A stretch of DNA of 64,000 bases, taken from Bacteroidales bacterium. GTDB lineage: Bacteria; Bacteroidota; Bacteroidia; Bacteroidales; P3. How positions within the stretch are numbered: the first letter of the stretch is position 1; every line of letters begins with the position of its first letter. Below are positions 1 through 7,024 of this stretch, one piece after another. Both the position numbers and the translations under genes were made by a program. The stretch lies in assembly GCA_016280915.1 (NCBI GenBank), contig JAEEHQ010000009.1, positions 1 through 64,000 of the forward strand, read 5' to 3'. Below the pieces are notes generated by a model. The model saw only the letters and a program-made list of their open reading frames with translations, was not told the DNA's origin and made no database searches.

Positions 1-285
1 AGGATGTCCGCTCTCGATGCGGCAGAGGAAACATTGCATCGACAGGTGGAACTGCGGATAATCGTACTCCACAGTCCGGAACAGACGCTCGACAACAATC
101 CTCGTCTGCAGCTCCTCCCATATCTCGCAACGAAGAGCCTGATCGGCACTTTCGCCGGCTTCAATCTTTCCTCCAGGGAACTCCAAAAATCGTTGAAGTC
201 GCCGTAGCCCCGCTGGGTGGCGAAAATGCGTCCCTCCTCGTCGCGGATTATAGCAGCTACAACCACTACCGGTCCCGTGGTGGTG
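1..285 (-). pseudogene. Nudix hydrolase (MutT-like) fragment, frameshifted
   Basis: Read on the minus strand this stretch encodes a Nudix protein in two frames. The first part (about 275 down to 185) reads VVVVAAIIRDEEGRIFATQR then GYGDFNDFW, the usual N-terminal half of a MutT/8-oxo-dGTP diphosphatase. The second part reads EFPGGKIEAGE and continues into IWEEL, a Nudix box in which the usual Arg of the RE pair is Cys. The halves are joined only if one G is restored after the TGG at about 184-186, so a one-base deletion breaks the gene. The 5' end is missing where recombinase-like DNA begins near 270, and the 3' end runs off the window. The gene is most likely dead, although a sequencing error at the frameshift cannot be excluded from one read of the sequence. 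Confidence 0.7.
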
Positions 286-494
286 TGGTCGGACGCAAGA
301 AAGGATACAGGAAGACCGACGAGCAGATGAGAAACCAGTATGCTGAGGAACTCCGTCTGCTCCGTAAAGGATACAGACTGGCCAACGTGAGAAAACTCAC
401 GGGAATCGCCGTCAATACTCTCCGGAAAGTGTCCAAGATAGGAGGAGTTTCGGAGAGCGGGAAAAAGAGAATGAAAATGGAATTCAGTAAATGA
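270..494 (+). pseudogene. C-terminal remnant of a serine recombinase (resolvase/invertase)
   Basis: From about position 270 the plus strand reads RSRGGVVGRKKGYRKTDEQ and ends with LTGIAVNTLRKVSKI. This matches the hinge and the C-terminal helix-turn-helix of small serine recombinases (a hinge of the type GxxLGRKKG, then a helix-turn-helix like LTGxSxNTVxKVxK). The catalytic N-terminal domain is absent; upstream DNA belongs to the opposite-strand Nudix fragment. A GTG at 285 could start a 69-residue protein, but this is a fragment rather than a working recombinase. It marks the edge of a decayed mobile element. The family assignment rests on short motif similarity. Confidence 0.55.
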
Positions 495-948
495 AAGAGA
501 CAACCGGATATCAAAATCTGAGACCTTATGGATCGAGGTGATTTTGGACAAAAATGATTGTCAGTGCTATAGAATATCAAGGGATAAAGTCCGTCCAGCT
601 CCACTAGGAAAAGGAACTTTCCTTAAAGAAAACACTGATAATCTTTCTGATTATCAGTGTTTTCTGCATTTTATACCAGCAAACTCACAGGACTATGGTT
701 CCACGGGGTGCAAACAGTTTCCGAGTTCAAAATCTTCCATAAACTTACTAATAATCTTACACATAGCTACACCACTTATCCACCAAAGATGTTTCTACAT
801 AAGGTGGGGATGGGGTATTCGGTAGTTTCTGCATCCTCGATAGCGGTAATCCTGCAAAGAAGAATGGTAGTCTTTATCTGTGTATGATGGGTTGTGAGAT
901 ACAGTAAATGTCCGATATCGGGGATAATGGATTATATCGGGAGCGTTG
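495..948. other. gap without a recognisable gene
   Basis: No convincing gene is seen in these 454 bases. The only clear structure is the perfect hairpin at 631-661. The short open frames present have no signal peptide, motif or promoter that would support them. The gap probably contains debris of the mobile element whose recombinase tail ends at 494. Confidence 0.5.
631..661. terminator. perfect 12-bp hairpin, possible terminator
   Basis: AACACTGATAAT (631-642) and ATTATCAGTGTT (650-661) are exact inverted copies around a 7-base loop, followed by TTC. The stem is AT-rich and lacks a long T-run, so it may be a terminator for the recombinase remnant or a leftover recombination-site arm. Confidence 0.4.
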
Positions 949-2295
949 TTAATTGGACGTGACAGTTTGAATGACAGACACTTTCTGCTGACCGAGCCGC
1001 ACTCGCAACCATGCCTGTAACCTGTCAATCTCGGCTTGTGAGAGTGAGACAGGCGTTTCGAGAAGTACAACATACCCTGTTTGGGTATTGGAGTCGCTGA
1101 CTGACGACAGAGTGTGGGCATTTCCCAGCACGACACGTGTGACAATGGGGTGTTGAACCATCACCTCGTGAGCAACAGCATTGTTGAGAGCAGCCACCGA
1201 TTGGTATGCTTTAAGTGAATCGTTGAGTTTGGCAATACTATCGGTAAGTGTCGTGATGCGTTGTTCACTTGCTTCGTAAAGGTCTTTCACCAGGTCAGAC
1301 TCAATACCCCGACGGTCAGACGCGTTGCTCTTGAGTATAATCTGATTGCGGAATATACCCAACTCCTCTGCTGCGATATAGAAAGACTCCATTTCTTGCT
1401 CGCTTGGGGTTGGTCCGGCAAGGAAGAACTCGACAGTAGATTGGCGAGAAGTGAAGTGGGTTTTATGGTCGTAGATGAAACCTGAACCGATTGTGGGGTG
1501 GATTGAGACGAGTTGCTGCACATGGCGGCTAAAATTGCTTTGACGTACTATTTGCACCGCTGAGAATATGCTGGGGATGATGACAATTAGCAACAGAAAG
1601 ATGACTGAGCGACGAGATAGGTGACGTTGGGTATCACTGGCAGCCACAACAGGATATTTCAGGTATTTAACAGTAATGAAAGTGGCGAGAGCTATGAATA
1701 TGCTGTTGATGATGAATAGGTATAGGGCGCCAAAGATATATCGAGCGTTTAGAAGCGACAACCCATAGCCGACAGTGCACAGCGGAGGCATGAGTGCGGT
1801 GGCAATAGCAACACCCGATATGACGGTGCCTTTCTTCTTGCGCGAGAGTTCAAGTATACCCGCAAAACCACCAAAGAGGGCTATGAGCACATCATATAAT
1901 GTGGGATTGGTACGCGCCAAGAGTTCGGTGGGATTCTCTAAACGTAAAGGTGACAATAAGAAGTAGAGGAAGGAGGCACCGATGCTGATGGATACCATGA
2001 TAAGAAAGTTTTTCAGCGACGACTTGACCAACTGATTGTCGCGAATGCCCAATCCAAAACCAAAGCCAAGTATGGGTGCCATAACTGGCGAGATGAGCAT
2101 CGCACCGATAATGACAGGTATGGAGTTGACATTGAGACCCACTGAAGCGATGATGATTGCACACGCTAGAATGAAGACATTTGCACCTTGAAACCGGATA
2201 CCATTGCGGATAGTGTTGCTGGCACCCTCGTGGTCTAGGTCGTCGGACATATTCACTAGCCTTAATAAACGGTAACGTAGGTTTACTTTAGACAT
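949..2295 (-). CDS. DUF389 family hydrophobic membrane protein
   Basis: The 448-residue product has a membrane-embedded N-terminal half with about six hydrophobic segments (roughly residues 35-58, 60-85, 95-115, 135-155, 160-185 and 190-215, with another near 230-250). The hallmark stretch IIGAMLISPVMAPILG is present. The remaining ~190 residues are soluble and mixed alpha/beta. This is the architecture of the DUF389 (TIGR00341-type) family, whose function is unknown. It stands alone on the minus strand with debris downstream and a long repeat-bearing gap upstream, so context gives no hint about substrate. The start is the ATG at 2295. I see no frame damage. Confidence 0.85.
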   Translation of the reverse strand: MSKVNLRYRLLRLVNMSDDLDHEGASNTIRNGIRFQGANVFILACAIIIASVGLNVNSIPVIIGAMLISPVMAPILGFGFGLGIRDNQLVKSSLKNFLIMVSISIGASFLYFLLSPLRLENPTELLARTNPTLYDVLIALFGGFAGILELSRKKKGTVISGVAIATALMPPLCTVGYGLSLLNARYIFGALYLFIINSIFIALATFITVKYLKYPVVAASDTQRHLSRRSVIFLLLIVIIPSIFSAVQIVRQSNFSRHVQQLVSIHPTIGSGFIYDHKTHFTSRQSTVEFFLAGPTPSEQEMESFYIAAEELGIFRNQIILKSNASDRRGIESDLVKDLYEASEQRITTLTDSIAKLNDSLKAYQSVAALNNAVAHEVMVQHPIVTRVVLGNAHTLSSVSDSNTQTGYVVLLETPVSLSQAEIDRLQAWLRVRLGQQKVSVIQTVTSN

Positions 2296-2470
2296 AAAAA
2301 ATGTATTTTAAAACAAACGGAGAAACCGTTTTTTTATTGTATTAGATTAAAAAAGGCACCCACTTCGGGTGATTCTTTCAATCACAGGTTGACGGTAGGC
2401 CACTTTCGGAGAAATGCTTTAGCACCTTATACGCACTATCGTCGCTAATCAAAAAACTGTTTGTTCCTTG

Positions 2471-2666
2471 AACCCAAATCGGTCATTAGGCCGACTTTAC
2501 AATCAATCTCTCTTTTTCAGGTCTGTTTTTGCCATATCAGCATTTCTTTCGGCATCTTGTCCACATCCCTGTCTCGCCGTAGCCCGCTACGCCATCGACA
2601 ACGATGTGGCAAATCTGCTCGTAATAAATACTAATCTGGCACAAACCCTAATGACCAATTTGGGTT
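2471..2666. repeat. MITE-like unit with inverted ends and internal palindrome
   Basis: The left end (2471-2497) contains CCCAAATCGGTCATT. The right end (2648-2666) contains the inverse AATGACCAATTTGGG with one mismatch. Between them lies a nested palindrome: CCACATC (2561-2567) pairs with GATGTGG (2603-2609), TGTC (2570-2573) with GACA (2597-2600), and GTAGC (2579-2583) with GCTAC (2586-2590). Solo copies of the end sequence occur near 6943 and 43174. No target-site duplication is obvious, so the unit could also be two independent repeats. Confidence 0.5.
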
Positions 2667-2742
2667 GAAATAAACTAGTACAACTTCTCTCAAGATTAGG
2701 CAAAGTACAATAAAAAACAGCCAAATTTATCAACAAAAACCA

Positions 2743-2778
2743 TCCGAATTACGCAATAAGTCCGAATTACGCAATAAG
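2743..2778. repeat. 18-bp perfect tandem duplication
   Basis: TCCGAATTACGCAATAAG is present twice head to tail (2743-2760 and 2761-2778), bracketed by CCA and ATGG. It lies about 190 bases upstream of the SDR promoter. It may be replication slippage or a repeated binding site. Confidence 0.7.
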
Positions 2779-2964
2779 ATGGTATTTATGTGTGTTTTCC
2801 TGAAATCACTTACCACATTTCTCAACCGGATGACCCGTACGGGTGGATGAACTCGGATTGCTCAGGAAGGGGGCGAATTAGACTCTGTTTTTTAACTATT
2901 ATTTTTATTTAATGGAGAGGTGTAATTGCATATTCAATTATTTTTGTGGCAGTTGTGATTTTTA

Positions 2965-2996
2965 TTTGGTCATATCGGGAAATATGAGTATCTTTG
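2965..2996 (+). promoter_or_regulatory. Bacteroidetes housekeeping promoter for the SDR gene
   Basis: TTTG at 2965-2968 and TATCTTTG at 2989-2996 are separated by 20 bases and fit the −33/−7 promoter of Bacteroidetes. They lie about 30 bases upstream of the SDR start codon. Confidence 0.7.
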
Positions 2997-3027
2997 CGCT
3001 CCAAAAATTTGTAAAATAATACATTTT

Positions 3028-3801
3028 ATGAAACAATTATTTGATTTAAGCGGTAAAGTAGCATTAGTCACTGGATGTTCCAGCGGATTAGGCGTTCAAA
3101 TGGCAAAGGCCTTGGCAAAACAAGGTGCCAACCTTGTTATTATTGCACGTAGGTACGACAAGCTGTTAGAAGTTCAGCAGGAAATAGAGTCGGCCACAGG
3201 TGTGAAAGTGCTGCCAATACAGTGCGACATCACCAATACGGCCGCCGTGGACAAGATGGTGGAGGATGCTATGGAGAAGATGGGCCACATCGACATCGTG
3301 GTCAACAACGCCGGCACTGGAGCCGTGGCCCCAGCCGAGGACATCACCGACGCTCAGTTTGAGAATGAGATGCAGATAGACCTCTTCGGCACCTTCCGCG
3401 TGGCTCGTGCCGTAGCCAAGAAATCGATGATACCGAATGGCTACGGACGCGTCATCAATATCGCTTCTATGTATGGCTTGGTGGGCAATAAGATTGCTCC
3501 CGCCTCGCCTTACCATGCAGCCAAAGGCGGTGTAGTCAATCTGTCAAGAGCGCTGGCCGCCGAATGGGGCAAGTATGGCATTACCGTTAATGTTATCTGC
3601 CCGGGTTACTTCATGACTCCCCTCACCCGCGATACCCTCTCTACCGAATATTTCACCAACTACGCCAAGTCGACCATTCCGATGGAGCGTTATGGCGAAG
3701 AAGGCGAGTTAGACACGGCCGTGGTGTTTCTTGCCGCAGAGGAATCACGCTATGTCACGGGCGTAGCTCTGCCTGTTGATGGCGGCTACACTTGCGTATA
3801 A
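3028..3801 (+). CDS. SDR family NAD(P)-dependent oxidoreductase
   Basis: The 257-residue product is a classical short-chain dehydrogenase/reductase. The cofactor-binding TGCSSGLG lies at residues 15-22, the NNAG motif at 93-96, and the catalytic Ser147, Tyr162 and Lys166 (S plus YHAAK) are intact. The C-terminal PVDGGYT closes the fold. Length and pattern fit gluconate 5-dehydrogenase or 3-oxoacyl-ACP reductase-like enzymes, but the substrate cannot be read from sequence. It is a single gene with its own promoter; a 166-bp gap separates it from the peptidase downstream, so it is probably not in an operon. The ATG at 3028 fits the promoter spacing. Confidence 0.9.
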   Translation: MKQLFDLSGKVALVTGCSSGLGVQMAKALAKQGANLVIIARRYDKLLEVQQEIESATGVKVLPIQCDITNTAAVDKMVEDAMEKMGHIDIVVNNAGTGAVAPAEDITDAQFENEMQIDLFGTFRVARAVAKKSMIPNGYGRVINIASMYGLVGNKIAPASPYHAAKGGVVNLSRALAAEWGKYGITVNVICPGYFMTPLTRDTLSTEYFTNYAKSTIPMERYGEEGELDTAVVFLAAEESRYVTGVALPVDGGYTCV

Positions 3802-3967
3802 AAGCAGGTTCCGTCGTTTAAACCTACAAGGTGCTGCTACCCTTTATTGAGGGCAAGTATTGGTGTACAATACACGATGTATGGTGTACTGATGATAGTG
3901 TGTGCCCTATTGTGATGAGGGAAGACATGTACCGATACTAATATGGAAAACAATACATTAATCTGAT

Positions 3968-6424
3968 ATGAAAGCGTTTTTAATCACTCTTTTTGCTCTG
4001 CTGACGACAGCCACCATGGCACAGTCGGTAAAGGTGGAGCAGGTGCGCCATTGCGGGCCCTACCGCATCCAACAGCCCATGATGATCGACAGCGTGGATG
4101 CCGCCCAGAAGAAATACAGCAAGGAGATATTGCTGGAGACCCATCTGGCAACAGAAACGCTGTGGAAGGCACCCTTGATGGAACTCTCTGCAGCCCCTAC
4201 CCTGTCCGACTCCACCCAAGTGGAGCTGTACATGGCAGGCTTTGACTTCAGCGTGATAGGCTACGTCAAAGTGACGATAGCAGTAAAGGGGCCGCAGCAC
4301 TACAAGGTGCTGGTGAACGGCAAGGAAACCCGCGGCGAGCAGGGCTACCAGCCGGGGCAGTACCGCGTGGCAATACGCTATATGGCCGACACCGCAGCCC
4401 TGCAGGTGGAGCTGAAGACCAAGGATAGCACCAAGGTGTTGCTGCAAAGCCTGGCAGAAGGCAGCAAGCGACCTTTCTCGATGGCTGACAACATGGAGAT
4501 GCGCCACTACGCCGGAGTAAGCCTATCGGCCAGCGGTAAATATGCACGCATAGGCAAAAGCTGGTTCAACCCCGACGGCACAACACACTATGAGGTGGCC
4601 GTGAAAGAGCTTGCCACGGGCAAGGAGGTGGCTGTGCGCGACTTCTACCAATGGATGCCCAAGAGCGACAAATACCTCTCCATACGCAAGGAAGAGGGCA
4701 AGCGCAACCTCTATGTCGTAGATGCTGCCTCGGGCCATACCACACCGCTCTATAGCGACCTGCCAGAAGGAGGCATCTACATGTCGCCCACGGAGAACTA
4801 CTTGATTGTAAGTGAAGAGGTGAAGGGACCCGAAAAGGAGAAAGGTGTATATGAGATATTGGTACCCGACGACCGCCAACCCGGCTTCCGCAACCGCAAC
4901 AAACTCTCCAAGATTGACCTTGCCTCCGGTGTGATGCAGCCGCTGACATACGGCAATAAGAACGTGTGGGTCTACGACCTCTCCAGCGACGGACGCTACA
5001 TGGTCTTCGGCATCAGCCACAGCCGCCTGACGAAACGTCCCACCTCGCTGACCACTGTCTGCCGCATGGACATGCAGAGCCTTCAGGTGGACACCTTGGT
5101 GCGGGAGGATGGATTTCTGGGCAGCATAGATTTTATTCCTGGCACCCACAAACTGCTCGTTACCGCCAGTGCCGAGGCCTTCAACCGAATTGGCTGCACC
5201 CTACCCGAAGAGCTGACACCCAACGAGTTTGAATATCAGCTGTATCTGCTTGACGGTGACAGCAAGGATGTAAAACCCCTCACGCGCAATTTCGACCCAT
5301 CTATCAAGAACGTGCTGCTCTCCAACAACGGCCTCTGCTTTATCGTGGCAGAGAACAAAGACTCCGTAAGCCTCTATCAGATGAACCTCAACAGTTACGC
5401 CATCAGCAAGATAGAGCAGCCCTGCGAGGTGATTACCACAGCCTCCTTGGCAGCCAACGGAAGCACCATGCTCTATTATGGCAGCGGTGCCTGCACCAGC
5501 GACAGGCTCTACCAACTGACCATCGGCAAGAAAGGACGCATCGCCATTCAGGAACTCGACAACATCAACGCTGAGCGGATGGCTCAGATAGACCTTGGCA
5601 CCTGCGAGGGCTTCCAATTTATGAGCAAGAACGGCTATCCCATTTCGGGACACTACTACCTGCCCGCCCATTTCGACAAGAGCAAGAAATACCCCGTCAT
5701 CGTACATTACTATGGCGGCTGCAGCCCTACTGCCCGCCGCTTTGGTGGCGGCAGCCACTACCCTGCCCACTACTGGAACGCCAACGGTTACATTGTGCTG
5801 GTGGTCAACCCCGGCGGTGCCTCTGGCTTTGGCCAGGCATGGGGTGCCCGCCACGTGAACACCATGGGCGAGGGCATTGCCGAAGACATCATCGAGGCCA
5901 CCGAATGGTTTGCCCGCAACCCCTGGGTGAACAAGGAAAAGATTGGCTGCGTGAGTGCCTCCTACGGCGGATTTATGACGCAGCTGCTGCTCACCAAGAC
6001 CGACCTCTTCGCCACCGGCATCAGCCATGCCGGCATCTCCGACCACACCAGCTACTGGGGCGAAGGTTACTGGGGCTACAGCTACAGCGAGGTGAGTGCC
6101 GCCAACTCCTATCCCTGGACCCGCAAAGACCTGTATGTAGACCGCTCCCCGCTGTATAATGCCGACAAGATTCACAAACCCCTGCTTTTCACACACGGCA
6201 CCAAGGACACCAACGTGCCCATCGGTGAGTCGATACAGATGTACACGGCACTGAAACTGCTGGGCGTGCCCACGGCCTTCGTGATGGTGGAGGGCGAGAA
6301 CCATGGCATCATGGACTTCAACAAACGGCAACAATGGATCAACACCATGGTGGCATGGTTCAACCGCTGGCTGCAGGACGACCCCAGCTGGTGGGAAGCA
6401 ATATACACCCCTAAAGAACTATAA
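3968..6424 (+). CDS. S9 family prolyl oligopeptidase/DPP-IV-like peptidase
   Basis: The 818-residue precursor begins with a signal peptide (MKAFLITLFALLTTATMAQS). A beta-propeller-like region (about 180-540) is followed by an alpha/beta-hydrolase domain. The catalytic triad is visible as Ser665 (in SASYGGF, where the usual first Gly of GxSxG is Ser), Asp747 (in GTKDTNVP) and His779 (in GENHGI). Family S9 enzymes cleave dipeptides or acyl-amino acids from short peptides in the periplasm or at the surface, and the propeller limits substrate size. Cleavage specificity (DPP-IV, PTP-A or acylaminoacyl type) cannot be settled here. A 17-bp gap leads to the cupin lipoprotein, so the two are probably co-transcribed. 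Together with the S46 enzyme nearby it suggests peptide scavenging. Confidence 0.9.
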   Translation: MKAFLITLFALLTTATMAQSVKVEQVRHCGPYRIQQPMMIDSVDAAQKKYSKEILLETHLATETLWKAPLMELSAAPTLSDSTQVELYMAGFDFSVIGYVKVTIAVKGPQHYKVLVNGKETRGEQGYQPGQYRVAIRYMADTAALQVELKTKDSTKVLLQSLAEGSKRPFSMADNMEMRHYAGVSLSASGKYARIGKSWFNPDGTTHYEVAVKELATGKEVAVRDFYQWMPKSDKYLSIRKEEGKRNLYVVDAASGHTTPLYSDLPEGGIYMSPTENYLIVSEEVKGPEKEKGVYEILVPDDRQPGFRNRNKLSKIDLASGVMQPLTYGNKNVWVYDLSSDGRYMVFGISHSRLTKRPTSLTTVCRMDMQSLQVDTLVREDGFLGSIDFIPGTHKLLVTASAEAFNRIGCTLPEELTPNEFEYQLYLLDGDSKDVKPLTRNFDPSIKNVLLSNNGLCFIVAENKDSVSLYQMNLNSYAISKIEQPCEVITTASLAANGSTMLYYGSGACTSDRLYQLTIGKKGRIAIQELDNINAERMAQIDLGTCEGFQFMSKNGYPISGHYYLPAHFDKSKKYPVIVHYYGGCSPTARRFGGGSHYPAHYWNANGYIVLVVNPGGASGFGQAWGARHVNTMGEGIAEDIIEATEWFARNPWVNKEKIGCVSASYGGFMTQLLLTKTDLFATGISHAGISDHTSYWGEGYWGYSYSEVSAANSYPWTRKDLYVDRSPLYNADKIHKPLLFTHGTKDTNVPIGESIQMYTALKLLGVPTAFVMVEGENHGIMDFNKRQQWINTMVAWFNRWLQDDPSWWEAIYTPKEL

Positions 6425-6441
6425 ACAAAAATAATACCAAG

Positions 6442-6921
6442 ATGAAGACATTGAAAATAATGGCTCTGCTACTGGTAGTAGCAGCCATGGGCAGCATGAC
6501 TGGCTGCAAGAACAACACGCAACCTGCCGAGACAAACGATTCGGTGATAGCTTTGGAAGATTCTACCGCACAAATGTATATCAACACCATCGGTGTGATA
6601 GACTTTGACACCCTGCCAGAGAAAATCCAAGAAGGCATGCGGGGTGGCAAAGGTCCTGCTGCCGTGCGCTCCTTCAACGACGACCTGACCAAGGTAATGA
6701 AAGTGAAGCTGGCTCCAGGTTCCACCGTGGGCATGCACACCCACACCGACGACAGCGAAACCATCATGGTGCTGGAAGGCAGCGGCATGGTGATTTTCGA
6801 CGGCAAACAGATGACCCTTGATGAAGGCAACATCCACTACTGTCCCAAAGGACACAGCCATAGCATCATCAACGACTCCAAGGAAGACCTGGTGTTGTGC
6901 TGCGTGGTGGCCCAACAATGA
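6442..6921 (+). CDS. cupin-domain lipoprotein
   Basis: The 159-residue protein has a lipoprotein signal ending in Cys22 (SMTGC). A single cupin_2 domain follows: motif 1 has His99, His101 and Glu106 (MHTHTDDSE) and motif 2 has PKGHSHSIIN with His140. These residues normally bind one divalent metal ion. It is placed 17 bases after the S9 peptidase and probably shares its transcript. Small periplasmic cupins can be enzymes or metal/ligand sensors, and the substrate is unknown. The convergent S46 gene lies on the other side of a shared bidirectional terminator. Confidence 0.8.
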   Translation: MKTLKIMALLLVVAAMGSMTGCKNNTQPAETNDSVIALEDSTAQMYINTIGVIDFDTLPEKIQEGMRGGKGPAAVRSFNDDLTKVMKVKLAPGSTVGMHTHTDDSETIMVLEGSGMVIFDGKQMTLDEGNIHYCPKGHSHSIINDSKEDLVLCCVVAQQ

Positions 6922-6931
6922 AACAAGTTAT

Positions 6932-6959
6932 AAAGTCGGTCTAATGACCGATTTGGGTT
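6932..6959. repeat. solo copy of the AATGACCGATTTGGG element
   Basis: The core AATGACCGATTTGGG (6943-6957), preceded by AAAGTCGGTCT, is the inverse complement of the left end of the 2471-2666 unit, with only one difference in the flanking sequence (GGTC against GGCC). It sits directly after the cupin gene and before its terminator. Confidence 0.65.
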
Positions 6960-6966
6960 AAATAAA

Positions 6967-7000
6967 AAGAGGGTGTCCCTGACTTTTGAGACACTCTCTT
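6967..7000. terminator. bidirectional rho-independent terminator
   Basis: AAGAGGGTGTC (6967-6977) pairs with GACACTCTCTT (6990-7000) with one wobble. A T-rich tract follows on each strand, so it can end both the cupin transcript and the convergent S46 peptidase transcript. Confidence 0.8.
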
Positions 7001-7024
7001 TTCATTTTTCCCCAATGGGGCTGA

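Larger units (their letters stand above)
2296..3027. other. 732-bp intergenic region rich in repeats
   Basis: This gap separates two divergently transcribed genes (DUF389 leftward, SDR rightward). It contains a hairpin-bearing pair of inverted repeat elements (2471-2666), an 18-bp tandem duplication (2743-2778) and the SDR promoter (2965-2996). No protein-coding gene is supported. Confidence 0.6.
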
